DNA of 64,000 bases from Macrobrachium rosenbergii (GCF_040412425.1 NC_089742.1:81665539-81729538); one strand, 5' to 3'. Numbered from the stretch's first letter, positions 23,079 to 35,898 are shown. The notes: generated from the letters alone by a model not told the origin. Translations and numbers: made by a program.

Positions 23079-23834
23079 TTAACCCTTAATGGATGGGCAT
23101 CAACATATTATGATCTACAGCAGGTTTAGAGTGATGGACAGGCTAACTCGTATGGGTATTAATATTAAACACCATATGATTTGGATGAATTTAACGGGAA
23201 AGATGTTCATAGCACTTCAATAGTCCATAAATGACTTATGGCAACTAGTAGCTCAGCACAAGACAGAGGGGAATGATACCAAGGATCAGTGTGCCTTGAG
23301 ACTTGATAGGGGAATGTATTGCCCTTCTCTATCCCATGACGTCTTTTTATTTATTTGCTCATTAATATACCCTGGGACTGCTGTTGGTTTTACTTCTTAT
23401 CTTTTATTACAGTATGTCAGCTATAATTGTAATTTTGCAAAGAAAAGTGCAAAGAAATATTAGAAAAGACATGTATACCTCACAGAATGTTACTGCAACT
23501 TCCCATTTTAGTTCTTATCTGTTATGATATTGTGAACTGTAATCATAATTTTACAAAATAAAATACATTATTAGAAAGAACATGTACAACCTGGTAAAAT
23601 TAGCATATTTTTACGAATGCCTTGTAAAAGAAGCCCCACACACGGCTGTAAATAGTCACTTTCACCTTCCCATGGAAGGTGGGAAAAAATGTAAAATAAA
23701 TTTTGTTTACACCATGTGCATTTGCATATCTTCCTCTTTCCATTGATGTGTTTTTTCTTAAATTGGCCAATCTTAAAGTTTGCCCGGTCTGGGGGTGTGT
23801 TTAATATATATTTAGCCTGTCCCTTAAGGGTTAA
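23079..23834. mobile_element. TTAA-flanked TIR element inside Tigger B
   Basis: The ends are TTAA-CCCTTAATGGATGGG and CCTGTCCCTTAAGGG-TTAA (TTAA at 23079-23082 and 23831-23834), about 750 bp apart. No coding frame is seen. The TTAA target and the CCC/GGG termini suit a piggyBac-superfamily MITE, but beyond the first few bases the ends differ from copies A-D and from element E. Confidence 0.65.
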
Positions 23835-24024
23835 GGGTAATATTGTAAGATGACTTTGAAATGATATTAAAGTGTTTTAGGAAGATAGTTTAAGGTATAT
23901 TTGGCATTTGAACTATTAAAATCAGCAGTTATAAGCATTTTTATGGGGGTCTCAGTGTTTGTGGATTTCAGCTATTCGCGGGCAAGTGTGGTCCCTAACC
24001 CCCGCGAATACCGGGGGTTGACTG

Positions 24025-25161
24025 AAGCAAGAGTACATATTCAGCAGAAATTGTATTCTGAATTTTGATTTGAGATGCAGGGTACGATATTCTTTGTGAA
24101 CAGCACACAGTCAGGCAGTGGCAGCATTCCTCTTTTTCCAAGCAAGCCAAGTGGTTGCTAGTGTATGCTCCCCATATTATGTACTGTTCTGTTGCTACTA
24201 CTTTTTTTTTTTTTACACCCTTCTGCATCCACACTGTATTTTTAAGCATCCATCATGTTTATGAAACATCTATCTGTCTCCTTCTACTGGTAAGAAGGGG
24301 AAGGCAATAACTATTGAGGAGAAAACTTAGGACGATTGGCAAGCATGATGGCAACATACCTGTAATGTACATCAGTGTCTGTCAAGCAAAACTTACTTTC
24401 ACAATTGATGATCTTGTTATTTTTATATTACTGTAATACTTTAGATTATAACATTTTTCTACACAATAAACTATCATCTTAACACATAAACGTTTCTACT
24501 TTCGTCAGAACCAGTCAGGAACAACAAGATTAAAATCATTTTTACAGTCACTTTTGCCTTTCACATTCATCACATAAATGCACAGCTTATATTCATATAT
24601 ACACTCCTTTTTATATACAGCAGCATTTCTTTTAAGAATCTTACTTTATAGCCTCTGTATGTATGTTAGTCATTAATAAATTTAAATTCATTCCTAAATA
24701 AAAGAAACAATGTTTTACTTCCTACAATTTGTCAACGACACTGACAAAAAATCATGTATAACTAAATGGTATTTTACAAATAAATATTACCAAATAGATA
24801 ATTATTACAATGTGTATGCTACCAAGAACGATGAATGCATTAATAGTGCATGTACACAATTGTCATTTCTTTGGGTACAAAAAATTTTTTTCTATTATTC
24901 CAAATATTCTTGTTATTAAATTTTTGTTAACAAAAGATATACAGTATGTGCTTTATTTATTACATCTTTATGTTACCAAATGTAAAAACTGGCATTATCT
25001 TTCATTTTGGGAAATAAATGTTTTTTATCAGTGCTTGAATTTCAATATATCCATGATAAAATTGACTTTTTGAGTCTTATGTAGATAATAGGACAGATCA
25101 AGTATTATTTTACACAGAAAGGAAAATTAAATTTGAGTATCTTAAATACAAACAACATTAC
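24025..25161. other. ATAD5 intron, right part; nothing recognised
   Basis: AT-rich intron sequence between Tigger B and the exon at 25162. No transposon end, RNA gene or coding frame is supported. Confidence 0.5.
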
Positions 25162-25976
25162 CTTTCATATGCATTTAGCTGTGATTCTAGAAGAGCTGGT
25201 TTTTCATTTTCTTGAACTGGAAGAGAAACTTGGCTCCAATCTGTTGTTGGCATATCTTCAAGGTATTTTTTAGACTCGTAATAACACTGTTGGAAAGCCC
25301 GATGTCCAATCTCTTCAACAATATGAGGAGTAAGTGTACATAGTCCCCAGTGTTTATAATGTCTTTCTAAGTCACTTAAACCTGGTGTGGGGTGCCTCTT
25401 CCACCAGTCACTATAACTGTTATCTTTACCAGGTTGTGCTAATCGATAGTGAGAATCCAATACATCAAGCTCACTTACAGTATTATAAAACCTGGCAATC
25501 GATGCTACACATTTTTCAGAGGAGTCTATTACATACTGAGGTGCCTGAATATTTTCTTCTGGTTCTTTATCTCCTTCCGTCTCCACAACAGGTGGTGGTG
25601 AAGATTCATCCTCATCTTCATCAATACTTAGCCAGTTATATTTTTGCCAAAGGTATGTTGTTCTTAAAGAGGGATCATCAGCCTGCAGTGGGTATTTTTT
25701 GGTTATCTTCTTTTCGTTTAAGGTATATGGTAAGAAAAATGGCAAACTTTTTGCAGTCTGAGTCCAGGTTACTGACTGTGAATCTTTGGTCATGATCCTT
25801 AAGTTCACTGATATATCAGTTTGCTTGTGTTTTTCCAAATCTGCAATATACCTAGAATGCACTTTACCCCATAATTTTTTCCGGTATGTTTCTACGATTT
25901 TTGATTTGGTGTCAATTTTTTCTGAAAAAATGTCACATAATGAAACTGCTTCCAAAATCACGTCTTCCTTACTTCC
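25162..25976 (-). CDS. ATAD5: ATAD5/Elg1, large penultimate exon (C-terminal region)
   Basis: The 815-bp exon is bounded by an acceptor (TTTCAG) at 25977 and a GTAATG donor at 25161. It opens in frame as GSKEDVILEAVSLCDIFSEK and carries an acidic linker (SIDEDEDESSPPPVVETEGD), then a helical C-terminal region with VASIARFYNTVSELDVLDSH, SDWWKRHPTPGLSDLERHY and VEEIGHRAFQQCYYESKKYL. The piece FYNTVSELDVLDSH corresponds to the conserved 'fy..is.LD.lD' segment of the ATAD5 C-terminal domain that follows the AAA core. Upstream the frame joins the exon at 41360 in phase 0, and downstream it joins the terminal exon through a split Arg codon. The 153-codon frame on the opposite strand is a shadow. 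Confidence 0.88.
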
Positions 25977-27128
25977 CTGAAAAAAATAAAAAATAAAAAA
26001 GATTAAGCTCCTTTTATTTTACTCATACTAAGTAAGTACAGTACATTTATAAATATATAGCATTTCATGTAATTCTCAAGAATAATTAGGCAAAACGATA
26101 TAAAAAGCAAAAGCAAAGTAGACATTTCCAATGCTTCCATCCTAAAAATTAAAACCATAATCTTAATCCCAAGTTTATCTATCAACTTTGTTACATCCAT
26201 TACACCATATATGACATTACGGAGTACGTGTTTACAAACCTGAAGACTTGTTACTGTTTGTACAGAGGGGTTAAACTTACATATATACTATATACTTTAC
26301 ATATACAATACTTTACTTTATATATATACTATAGTAGTACCAATCTAAGGTGAGGGTTTGGCGTGTCTAAAAATTTTTAGATGAAAACAAAGGTGCCATA
26401 TCTTTGTTCTTTGTAGAGGTGGCCAAAGTCAAAGCTCTGTATTCCTTACTAATCCCCCATTTTTCTGGGAAACATTACCCTAAGGTCAAAACCTATGTCC
26501 AGTACAGATTATCCTCCTTTCAGACTGGGTGAGGGGGAATGCCCACTCCAATTGTCTTAGAAGGGTTCGCTGGTATAAGTTTATTTTTCCTTTATTCAGA
26601 TAAATATTTATCATATGGTGTGTATTGGTATTAAAATTCAGAGTTATGAAACAGTTCTTTTTATTTTAACTTATTTATCAACAATCTACAAAAGAGACAA
26701 AACTAAAGGGAAATCACGGATATGGTAAATTTCATACATTAAACATTTCTTTATTTTCAGAAGCATTCAAGTAATAAATACAGTATATCTAATAAATAAG
26801 AATGATAATGATTCACTTTATTTCAGTTTGTGATCATATACATGTACAATGGTTTACAATGAGAACAATACAGAACAGCGTATAAAGACGAGAGATTTTA
26901 AGAGGACTCCTCATCGGAAGACTCCTCATCTGAAGAGTCAAGACTTATAATAAATGAGTCAATATATTTGTCTATCAAAATATCTTTTGCTGCATCTTCC
27001 ACTTGCAATTGCTCGGATTTGTCTTACGGCCTTCTCCCAATTTTTCAGGTGTCACAGTATCCAGAGCTTCTTTAGTAAGTTCGATAGATTTGTCATCTTA
27101 AAATTGTTTCTTTTAATCATATGAAACT
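25977..27128. other. ATAD5 intron, left part before the IS630-type pseudogene
   Basis: No gene is seen. The acidic and Ser-rich minus-strand trace near 26890-26940 may be the tail of the adjacent transposase or chance sequence. Confidence 0.4.
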
Positions 27129-28277
27129 TTTCACTTGGCCCCAAATTAGTTCTATCAGGTTGTATTGGCAATGGTAGGGAGGAAGCCGAATAATTTCATG
27201 CCCATTTTCTGCTGCAATTTTATCTACGACATAACGTGGTTTTTATTTTAACAGAGTACTCCTTTACCATCTCTAAAAAGTTGACTTTTCAACATTTTCT
27301 CTGTTGGTTTCAGCACCTTTAGAGATGAGCCACTCTGTAATGAAAAAAATTTTGCTTGACATCGTTGGTACTTTTTCTACTTTCCTTGAATGATATGGAG
27401 CATTATCCATCACAATAACTGAAGCTGGAGGTATGTTCGGGAGCAACTGGCAACGAAACCATTCTTCAAATACTTCGTGGTTCATTTGACGGTGATAATC
27501 ACCATCATTTTTTGCAGTGAATGTAAGCTCAGCGTTTGGAATGAAACCACATGCAGAGCCTGCATGTAGAATTATAAGTCGGCCACCTTTTCCTGACGGC
27601 ACTTTAATTCCAGAAGCATTCTCTGATTTATTATCTTTCCAGCATTTTCCCACAGTATAATTCTGGATTAACCTAAGTCTCATCTAGATAAATTACATTT
27701 CTTCGGTTCTCTTTGACGCTTTTTGCATTTTTTCTAGGAATCTTGTTCGCAAGCACTGCACGCCATATCGTTCCATCAAAATTTTCTACCATCGAGTTTT
27801 TGCGTACTGGAAACCAATTTCTTTCACTATTTTTCTTAAAGATTCTCTACCACCTTTGAATCCTGTTCTTTCCTCATTTCAGACAACACTTTGTTAATGG
27901 TTGGAATTTCTTTCCTCTCGTAAAATTGAGAATTATCCGATGAAGCAAACATTTGTCGAAGTCATCCAAACCAGTCACAGGTTTTGATCTTTTCCTCTTC
28001 TTTATCTCGAAACTGGGTTGCAAATAATTCTTATGACTCGTGCTTCTTTACATATTCGTTCAACAGTAGCTTTACTGGCGTTTGTTGCCTCAGCTGTCGA
28101 AGAGTTGCACGGCAACATTAGTAATGGGTCCTCTGTTTTGTTTCTCCATTGTGAAGTACCTTGACACATTATGAATAATTTTCCTTGCTTGTCCTTGAAT
28201 GACTCCCAGTGAGAAACTCTGACCATCCATGACGACTGCAAAGGCTGTATTGTCCTATAATGACAACTGTAGCTCAT
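27129..28277 (-). pseudogene. IS630/Tc1-type (DDE_3) transposase, broken
   Basis: From 28277 leftwards there is an N-terminal region with a helix-turn-helix-like stretch (SKATVERICKEARVIRI), then GGRESLRKIVKEIGFQ, then VIYLDET (first Asp, about 27690). Next come GIKVPSGKGGRLIILHAGS and CGFIPNAELTF, DYHRQMNHEVFEEWF, LLPNIPPASVIVMDNAPYHS (second Asp, about 27410), HEIIRLPPYH and NLIELIWGQVK (acidic third residue, about 27140). All three catalytic acids are readable, but stops and frameshifts separate the blocks (one stop falls right after LDET). The GKGGRL..HAG and NIPP.SVIVMDNA.YHS pattern is typical of a DDE_3 family widespread in arthropods and cnidarians. It lies in the 15-kb ATAD5 intron. 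I could not define terminal repeats. Confidence 0.8.
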
Positions 28278-28730
28278 TATATACCCGTGCGCCTGGTCCG
28301 AGACACGAGGTCAGAAGTGCATATCAGAAAGCCACATTTCTTCACTTTATAAGGTTAATGTTAATGACTGGTTTAACACAATTGTCGCCGGGCTCTGTGT
28401 ACAAAAGTCACGATTCAATCATTCTTGGAGCAAATTTATTACTTTCAGTTACTAAACTACTCCCTTTACCTCATTAAAAATGTTAATAGATTGATGTTTG
28501 GCAATGCCAGATCGATGTTTGGCAATGCCAGATCAGTTTCAATCTAACCACGGTATTTGATTTATTTTTTCATCTTATCCCCGAATATTTTTTTCTCCAT
28601 ATTCAGTTGACTGTTGTCTTGGAACAATATACACAAGAAAAAAATAACGTCAAAGATGGAAAAACATTTTCATACTAAAATTTCTCTATTTACAGAAAAG
28701 TTCAGTCAACAAACATCTTTTAACCATTTA

Positions 28731-28771
<41 letters not shown>

Positions 28772-31250
28772 TTTGACCTTCAACTATGTTTTGCATCCGC
28801 TAATTCTCACCTTCACCATAAAGGACCCAGCTTATAAGATTTGACCATTCTTAAAGAGATTAACGAAGGGTTATTGTTTCTTAACTGACAGATACAGATG
28901 TCAATACTTGACCTGAGAATCGAGATTGTAGATGTGGCAACATGTATGCCACGTTTCGTAAATATGATATTGAAAAACTGTTTTAAAATATTGATCAATA
29001 ACAACTTCATACATAAAAATCATGTTTAGTAAATATTTCAGAGTAATTCCACTCAGTTTTGTTATATAACAACGACCTATATTCCATGAAATTTTTCTTA
29101 GAATGGAAGTTTGGCAACGACGTAAATGTCTCTCGTCCCACAAAACCCTCACTTAGATTGGTACTACTTTAGCAAATTTAGTTCTGAATATAAATCATAA
29201 ATAGTTATTTTGTAATAACTATTTTTTTAGATGAATAAAAGGTGTTATCTGTTTATTCTGTTACCATAAAAGCAAGTACCAAGAAGGAACAGCAATTATT
29301 ATTACAAATAATGCACTATTTTTCTGGTTTATAGGTCCACCATTATCCTAACTTCTACTCTCACTTCCCACCCCTCTTTTGACTGCATGAAGATGATGAT
29401 CTGTTGTGAAGATGGCTCTGTCAATACTTTGTCACTATTGTGTCCTAAGTTATGGTCTTCAAAGGTTTATAGTATTTTGTCTTTTGCAATACTTACACTT
29501 TGTTTCCTGTTTTTCTCCATCTGTGCTTTTTTTCATCTTTTATTATCTAATTTGCAATCTCAAATGATTTACTTTTCTCTATTTTCACCTGTACACTGTA
29601 ATACTAAATTGCACAGAAGACATATTTCATATTATCAGCAAACTTCATTTACAAATAATCAGTCCATCAAAGCAACTACTCCAAAACTATATGAATAAAA
29701 TATACTTCACAGAATAGTACCCTATCTATAATAAGTACAAGGTATTTACTAAACACTCGTACAGCTCTAAATTTACTTAAGTTATGACTTGACTTTCAAC
29801 ACATTCAAAATAATCTCATTCTCAATTCTTGGTAACCTTAATCAATTCTTAAATATTTACATCTAAAAGTTGATAAAATCAACTTTGTGAATTTATTAGA
29901 TTTGTATTAAAAATAATTCTATTAACTTCAATAATGGAATACATATGCAAATAATTGGTATTATTGTCAATTCATGTTTTTATTTAACAGAATCTTTATC
30001 TTTTAATCATACTGATAACCTATAATTAATGATAAGGATGTTATATCTGAGGCCAAATCTTCATACCCTAGAGTACCTGAGATTTCTAATAACATAATGC
30101 CCGAAATAAAACATGTTCATTTTTGATAATGACAAGATTATAATCATAAAATTTTCAAAAAAATTTAATATAATAGTAAGGGGCCCTCCCACAGGGACCA
30201 AAGTTCTCTATTAATTTTACAAGTTTAGGAAATAAGAAAAAAATTTTGCTTAGGTACCCCACATGCAAGTGTAAGCTAACTCAAATAAAGGGGCAAATTT
30301 GAGATGGGTGCTAATAATACAGAAACTGAGATATATATAATTACAGTACACTATAATACCAATTTTATTGTCAGAATATTTTTGAGGTCACGAAATCTAA
30401 AAATTGTGCTAAGAAAAACACATTTGCCATAAAAGGGAGCCTACCTTTGTATTGTTGGTGGCTTGTATGCTTTTGCTCACTTGTACATACAGTATATTAG
30501 TTTTCAGTTAATTTTAATCAAATTAGCTGCCTCACATCACTGATCTATCCTTTTTATATATATTATTTATGTAAGTACTTGATTAAAATTAATTACTCTA
30601 CCTCCTGCATTTTGAGCTGTTCCTTCTTAATATATACACATGGGAATAGACTAATGAAAAATATACAGTACTGTATAAGGAACAGTTACTATTTATTTAA
30701 GTCAAGTAAAGTATATACTATATAGAAAAAGAAGGTAAATAATTTTGATAATTCAAATTAAAAATACCATAAATAGTATATAACATAACTTACAAGAAAA
30801 CTTTAAAGCACCAAAACACACAAGCCATAAGCGATACATGTACACCTGGACTTAAAACAAAGTCATAAGTTTAGTTGCTTGTAAATTTTTGTTCCTGTTG
30901 GTTTATATATACTTTTTATGATATTTTCAATTTATAAAAATTATTTACCTTACCACTTTAATTTTTTTGCTTAGCCACCCTTTTCCTATATACAGTACAG
31001 TAGTATATAAATAATTTACTTAAATTAGTTGCTTTAAACATATGTTTTTCACTGAACTATTACTTTGTACCATATATAATTCGCTACTTACATTTGATGT
31101 GTTTAACAAAAAATTGTCACCAACACTCTTATTCTAATAACCTTATTTATAACCTTTTCTTTGTTGTCCATAGTTTCTGTTTCTTACTATTCTATAATGT
31201 TACTAATATTCGTCTTTTATTATTATTATTACACAAACACACATACAGTA

Positions 31251-31252
<2 letters not shown>
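28278..31252. other. ATAD5 intron; simple repeats only
   Basis: AT-rich sequence with a 21-bp direct duplication (gatgtttggcaatgccagat, at about 28492 and 28513) and a (CA)n tract at 28741-28768. The remaining 2.4 kb shows no coding frame or terminal repeat that I can support. Confidence 0.5.
28741..28768. repeat. (CA)n microsatellite
   Basis: About 14 CA dinucleotides, continuing a looser ACATAC stretch. Confidence 0.95.

Positions 31253-31254
<2 letters not shown>

Positions 31255-31299
<45 letters not shown>
31255..31299. repeat. (AT)n microsatellite
   Basis: A pure AT tract of about 45 bp, just left of a TIR element. Confidence 0.95.
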
Positions 31300-31304
<5 letters not shown>

Positions 31305-31318
31305 AACATACATACATA

Positions 31319-31978
31319 CAGTAATCCTTAAATTGTCCAGATTAATAGAGCCAAGGGCCTGTTGGATAATGGTGTAATCCAGATAATAGGGAGTAAAAAA
31401 AATCTAGGGGTGTTCAAGGGTAACTCTATACCCTTCCTCACCTAACCTTGTCAATACTGTACCAAATAACTGTAAACACTCAGTATGCTTATAATAAACA
31501 ACACCCATTACACACTTTGAACTTAAAACTTTATGCAAAGGCAATTATCTATCTTTTTCCTCCAGATCTGTAACAAAATAGACTGCATAAATACACTGAA
31601 AAAAAAAAAATAATAATAAATAAAAAAAATGCAACCCCTTTTTTTTCTCTCATAAATGACAGTTCAGTAGGCAGGAAGCCTACCTGTGTTTACACACAAC
31701 CTACCATGGTTTTATGACCATTAATGTATTTTTATACAGCAGCTTTTGATTCAGTTGTTACTATACTGTTTTACCATACATGAGATACAAAATGTGTCTG
31801 TGTGATCTATCGACCTAGGCTAGCTTAGGTGTTACTCACAGGATCCATGTGCACTAATCAATTAGAATATTACAGCTGGGTTTAAGATAAAGGTAGTCAT
31901 GACACTATTATTTTACTTACCAATTCCATTTATAAGGTATTACTTTAATGAGTTATGTCATCATAGTAATATGTATTA

Positions 31979-32022
<44 letters not shown>

Positions 32023-32213
32023 AAAACCCAACCATCCATCTGCCATTTGTAGTTTACATTCTCAAAATCAGCTGATTGAGCCTACAAGGGAAAGATGTTC
32101 ATGACGCCACCCAGTGAGTATGTGCTTACGTAACCAAGTGTTGCCATTGTTTTTGCTTTTCTTGAATTGCTGTGGTGAGTTCCAGATAATGGTAGTCCGG
32201 ATAATTGGGGGAT
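31319..32213. mobile_element. Pogo-like non-autonomous element (ATTATCCG ends)
   Basis: The left end is CAGTAATCCTTAAATTGTCC at 31319 after TA, and the right end region is CCGGATAATTGGGGGATTAT, its imperfect inverse. The first ~130 bp (CTAGGGGTGTTCAAGGG onward) recurs at 52629-52760. It contains an (AT)n(GT)n tract at 31980-32021. No transposase is seen. The right boundary merges into microsatellite. Confidence 0.5.
31980..32021. repeat. (AT)n(GT)n microsatellite
   Basis: About 20 bp of AT followed by about 22 bp of GT. Confidence 0.9.
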
Positions 32214-32247
<34 letters not shown>

Positions 32248-32271
32248 TGTGTGTGTGTGTGTGTGTGTATG

Positions 32272-32358
<87 letters not shown>
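32214..32358. repeat. Compound palindromic microsatellite
   Basis: The order is (TATG)n, (TG)n, (TA)n, (CA)n. Because TG and CA flank a self-complementary TA core, the outer parts can pair and the whole is a potential hairpin or cruciform. Open frames over it encode Cys-Val, Tyr-Ile and Thr-His runs and are not genes. Confidence 0.95.
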
Positions 32359-32361
<3 letters not shown>

Positions 32362-32738
32362 CCAACCTCTTAAACCTGGCATTACATGGTCTGGAATCAG
32401 CCACCATTAGTTCATAAGCAGCCATGAGGGCAGTACCACATGTTTCAGTTTCTGGATTTTTTTTTTTTTTGAACTGGAGCTTGCTGCGCAAATACACAAG
32501 CTCAGTTTATTTCCAAAGAAAACATTCTGTGAAACTCAAAAATATACAGCATAGAATAGAAACATAATTTGCTTATATACTCATGTGTCATGCAATCATT
32601 ACAATTTTGTCCAAAAACATGATTTCATCATATATACGTACAACGTGTACAGTGTGAGCTGTTTTTTAGTATATTTCACTAGGCTAGACTTTTTATGCCT
32701 GTCTTGGTTTTGGTAGATACCGCTGATAATGCATATTA

Positions 32739-33092
32739 CAGTAAAAACCCCCCGTATTCGTGTTCTCATGATTCATGGACTCACGCGTTCGCGGGTTTCT
32801 CTGTGGAACATATCTAGCCACTATTCGCGGAAAATTCGCCCATTCGCAGTATTTTTCACTGAGAAATATTCACTAATTACTGTATTTACATATAATTTTC
32901 ATGAAGAAATGCACTTTTAGTGATAAAACTATTAAAATACTCAGGTATATGCATTTTTACAGGGGTTTTCTGTGTTTAAACTATCAAAATGGCCAGTTCT
33001 AAGTGTTTTTAGAGGGGTTTTAAGTATTTGCGGATTTTAGCTATTTGCGGGGGTGTGTGGGACGCATCCCCCGTGAATACAGGGGTTCACTG
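32739..33092. mobile_element. Pogo/Tigger-type MITE
   Basis: The ends are CAGTAAAAACCCCCCGTATT and GAATACAGGGGTTCACTG, flanked by TA at 32737-32738 and 33093-33094. It is 354 bp long, the same family as the MITE at 7994, and has an inner block GCGGAAAATTCGCCCATTCG. Confidence 0.88.
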
Positions 33093-33604
33093 TACACCCA
33101 AGTTAGCTTTTAACTAATAAATAGGCCTAGAAGCAAAAGTTCATTAGGTTAAATGCAAATCTTCATACATTGAATCAAGATTACCATCCTTGTGACTCCG
33201 CTAAGAATTCATCATTATTTCTTGTACAATTAACCACCACTTACCAGTACTGCATGCAAGGCATTGGCATAAACAACAGCAAGTACTGACAAACAATCGA
33301 ATCAAGAAACAGCTGTTTGCAGATGTCAGTTACTGTAACTAACACATGTTTATTAAGGGTTGCGTTACAGTTATCAACTTGTTAAAAATTTGCTAATTTT
33401 CAGAAAGTATGCCACTTAATTTATGGTTGTATGTTATGGCTGAAGAAACAAATAATGCGCAGGTCTCAAAACGTTTTGGAAGAGACATCATCATCTGATA
33501 CTGGTGAAACCACACCTTTACTTCATTTAATTTACTACATTTATAAAAAAAAAGCTGCATTTTCCAACTCAGCTTTGATAATTTACTTCAAAAATAAATC
33601 TCCG

Positions 33605-33737
33605 AAATCCGTTTCATTTAGCAACTAATGGCTGTGATGATGTTGGTAAAATCCGTTTCATTTAGCAACTAATGGCTGTGATGATGTTGGTAAAATCCAT
33701 TTCATTCAGCAACTAATGGCTGTGATGATGTCGGTAA
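33605..33737. repeat. 44-bp tandem repeat, 3 copies
   Basis: The unit starts AAATCCGTTTCATTTAGCAA and ends in GTGATGATGTTGGT. Copies begin at 33605, 33649 and 33693 and are nearly identical. Confidence 0.9.
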
Positions 33738-35898
33738 AACACAATCAGCTGATGATTTTAAAAATGTAAACATTAGCAAGTGGAAATGGCACGTGACTAC
33801 TATGTTCTGAATTATAATATGATATAACAATAATGCATGAAATATAGTTTCATACAGTACATAAAACAACAGTTTTACTAAAATTATCATTATTCTTAAT
33901 ACCTCTGTATTTGTTGAACCTTTGACAAGATAGACTGTGCTTTTCCACAACTTGTGGTATAGTTTTATATATTTTCTTTCTAAATTTACATAAAGTGGAA
34001 CTGCATATTATGTAGAAGAAAGATTTATGTTTTGTTGTTGTATTTAGTAAAGAAAATTGTTGTTTTGGCTGTTTCGTATATTTAACTGTAAGTATACGTG
34101 TAACAGTGCTTAACTACTGGCAATGGTTGTTTGTCCAGTAGTTAGCCGAACATTTGGTGTTGGTTGGCGACAGTTGTGGCAGCCAGTCTCGTCAACGCCT
34201 TGGTGTAGTGTGGATCTAATAAGGACTCAAGAAAAGGAAATGTAGCCATAGTTGTCGATGCTTCCAAGTCCACTTAAGTATTCCTTGTCATCCTACAGTT
34301 CATTTAGGGAAATTCCTTTAGGAGATATACATATCTAAATGTAAGGAGAATTTCTTGAGTTGTGCTTTGGATGAGGGTTACAAAGTAGAGATTGTGTTCA
34401 TGCCAATCTGATTCTAATTCAAGCTAGGAACATTGAGTGTGCCAACAGTAAGTTTATATTGTTTTATGTCTTAGATTAACATACACAATGCAATGCAGTG
34501 TTTTAAGTGCAATTTGGAATAGCATATGAGTGAAGTAACCTGGGTGTCGTAGTATAAGACTTAGGCTACGATTAGGTTAGTACGTCCCAAATCGTTTAGG
34601 CTACACGATAACACTTACAATTTGAAATGCTCTACTTATTCTGAATGAATCGGAATAGTATTACTGTATTTGACGTTTGCAAATAGATATCTGTCAGCGT
34701 AACAACCTGACCAGGGCCAATGGTTTCTCCCTCTCTTACACACACACATACACATGTAGCTTTCAAGAAACAAAAGCAGCATATTTTTAGGTTTTTGCTG
34801 AAAACAAAAGCCAGAAAAGTTTGAAATGCCCAAAAACATTGGAAGGTGCCAGGAGATCAGAACTTAACAGTGAGCTTAGAAAGAGGTTTAAGCTCCAACA
34901 TAGTGAAGGCGTAAGCATTTCCAAGATGCTTAAGGAACAGGCCAGAATTTTCCTAAGGAACTAAACCTAATGAATGACACTGCTAATTCATAAGCTTTGT
35001 TCTACTTTTGACAATAGCACTATACCTGTGGAATGAGCTGTTAAGACTTGGTTTACAGAGTTTTTTTTTTAGGGGTGATTTGTATCATCCAGGATTTTCT
35101 GTGGTCTGGCAGTGGCCTGCTCCCAAGGGTACTGGTTTACGGAGGTCGGACTGTGTGTATGTATGTGTAGAAAGTAGAATAAAATAGCATCAAAGATGTG
35201 TATGTATGTATATATGTACACACACACACATACAGTATATATATACATACAGTAAACCCCCTGTATTCTCGTTCTCACCTATTTGCGGATTTCTCTATGG
35301 AACATATATACGCATTATTTGCTGAAAATTCGCCCATTTGCGGTGTTTTTCACTGAGAAATATTCACTAATTACTATATTTTCATGTAATTTTTATGACT
35401 AAATGCACTTTTTGTGATAAAACTATTAAAATTCTCTGGTACCCAGGTAGTGCTCGAGTTACGATAATGCGTCTTACGATAATTTGATTTTGCGATGGGG
35501 TAAGCAATTAATATTGATACAACAATATTTATAAAACATTTTAAAATTTTGCATGGGTGTAGAAAGCAGCGTACAATCAGGCAGCGAGAGAGACCAAATT
35601 ACAATAGACCAACTTCTTTTCCTCCATCTCTTTATCCCATCTTCTACTTAAAAAAGTAAAAGAGAATGATAAAAATATTGTTAGTAACGTTATACAGTAC
35701 TGTACTCTTGCATAAACGCGTACAGCCATAAACAACCGAACAAAAACTGTTGTTTTGCTTATAACCGAGTCGGATAACAACAGCCATTTTGCTGGTATTT
35801 CAACCATCGTACGGTAGTAAACAACTACCGTGGTTATGTTACAAATGACGTTCAGTAGAACAGGATTGATATATTTTTACATTATACCCTTATTTGGT

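Larger units (their letters stand above)
20414..24024 (+). mobile_element. Tigger element B in the last ATAD5 intron
   Basis: The left end is CAGTTGGCCTCCACCTATTT at 20414 after TA, and the right end is CGAATACCGGGGGTTGACTG ending at 24024 (the expected TA now reads AA). The end regions share blocks with the MITEs at 7994, 32739, 35250 and 55809, such as GCGGAAAATTCGCC and GTGACTAAATACATTTT. A transposase pseudogene lies at 21018-22730, and a TTAA-flanked element is inserted at 23079. It is in the opposite orientation to ATAD5. Confidence 0.85.
32358..35153. mobile_element. Probable pogo-like element, about 2.8 kb
   Basis: The left end CAGTCCAACCTCTTAAACCT (32358) and the inverted right end, ACTGGTTTACGGAGGTCGGACTG (ends 35153), agree at most positions. 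A related right end, AAGAGGTTTGACTG, is at 55710. The interior holds a MITE (32739), a 44-bp triple repeat (33605) and an HTH-like trace (HSEGVSISKMLKEQ, about 34900). No continuous transposase is seen. The flanks are microsatellite, so the TA duplication cannot be judged. Confidence 0.45.

Noticed and set aside
25334..25795. 153-codon plus-strand frame
   Set aside because: It is antisense to the large ATAD5 exon, which has splice sites, matching phases and protein similarity; this frame has none of these.
29387..29698. 103-codon plus-strand frame
   Set aside because: No recognisable motif, Phe/Leu-rich composition expected from T-rich DNA, and no splice or repeat context.
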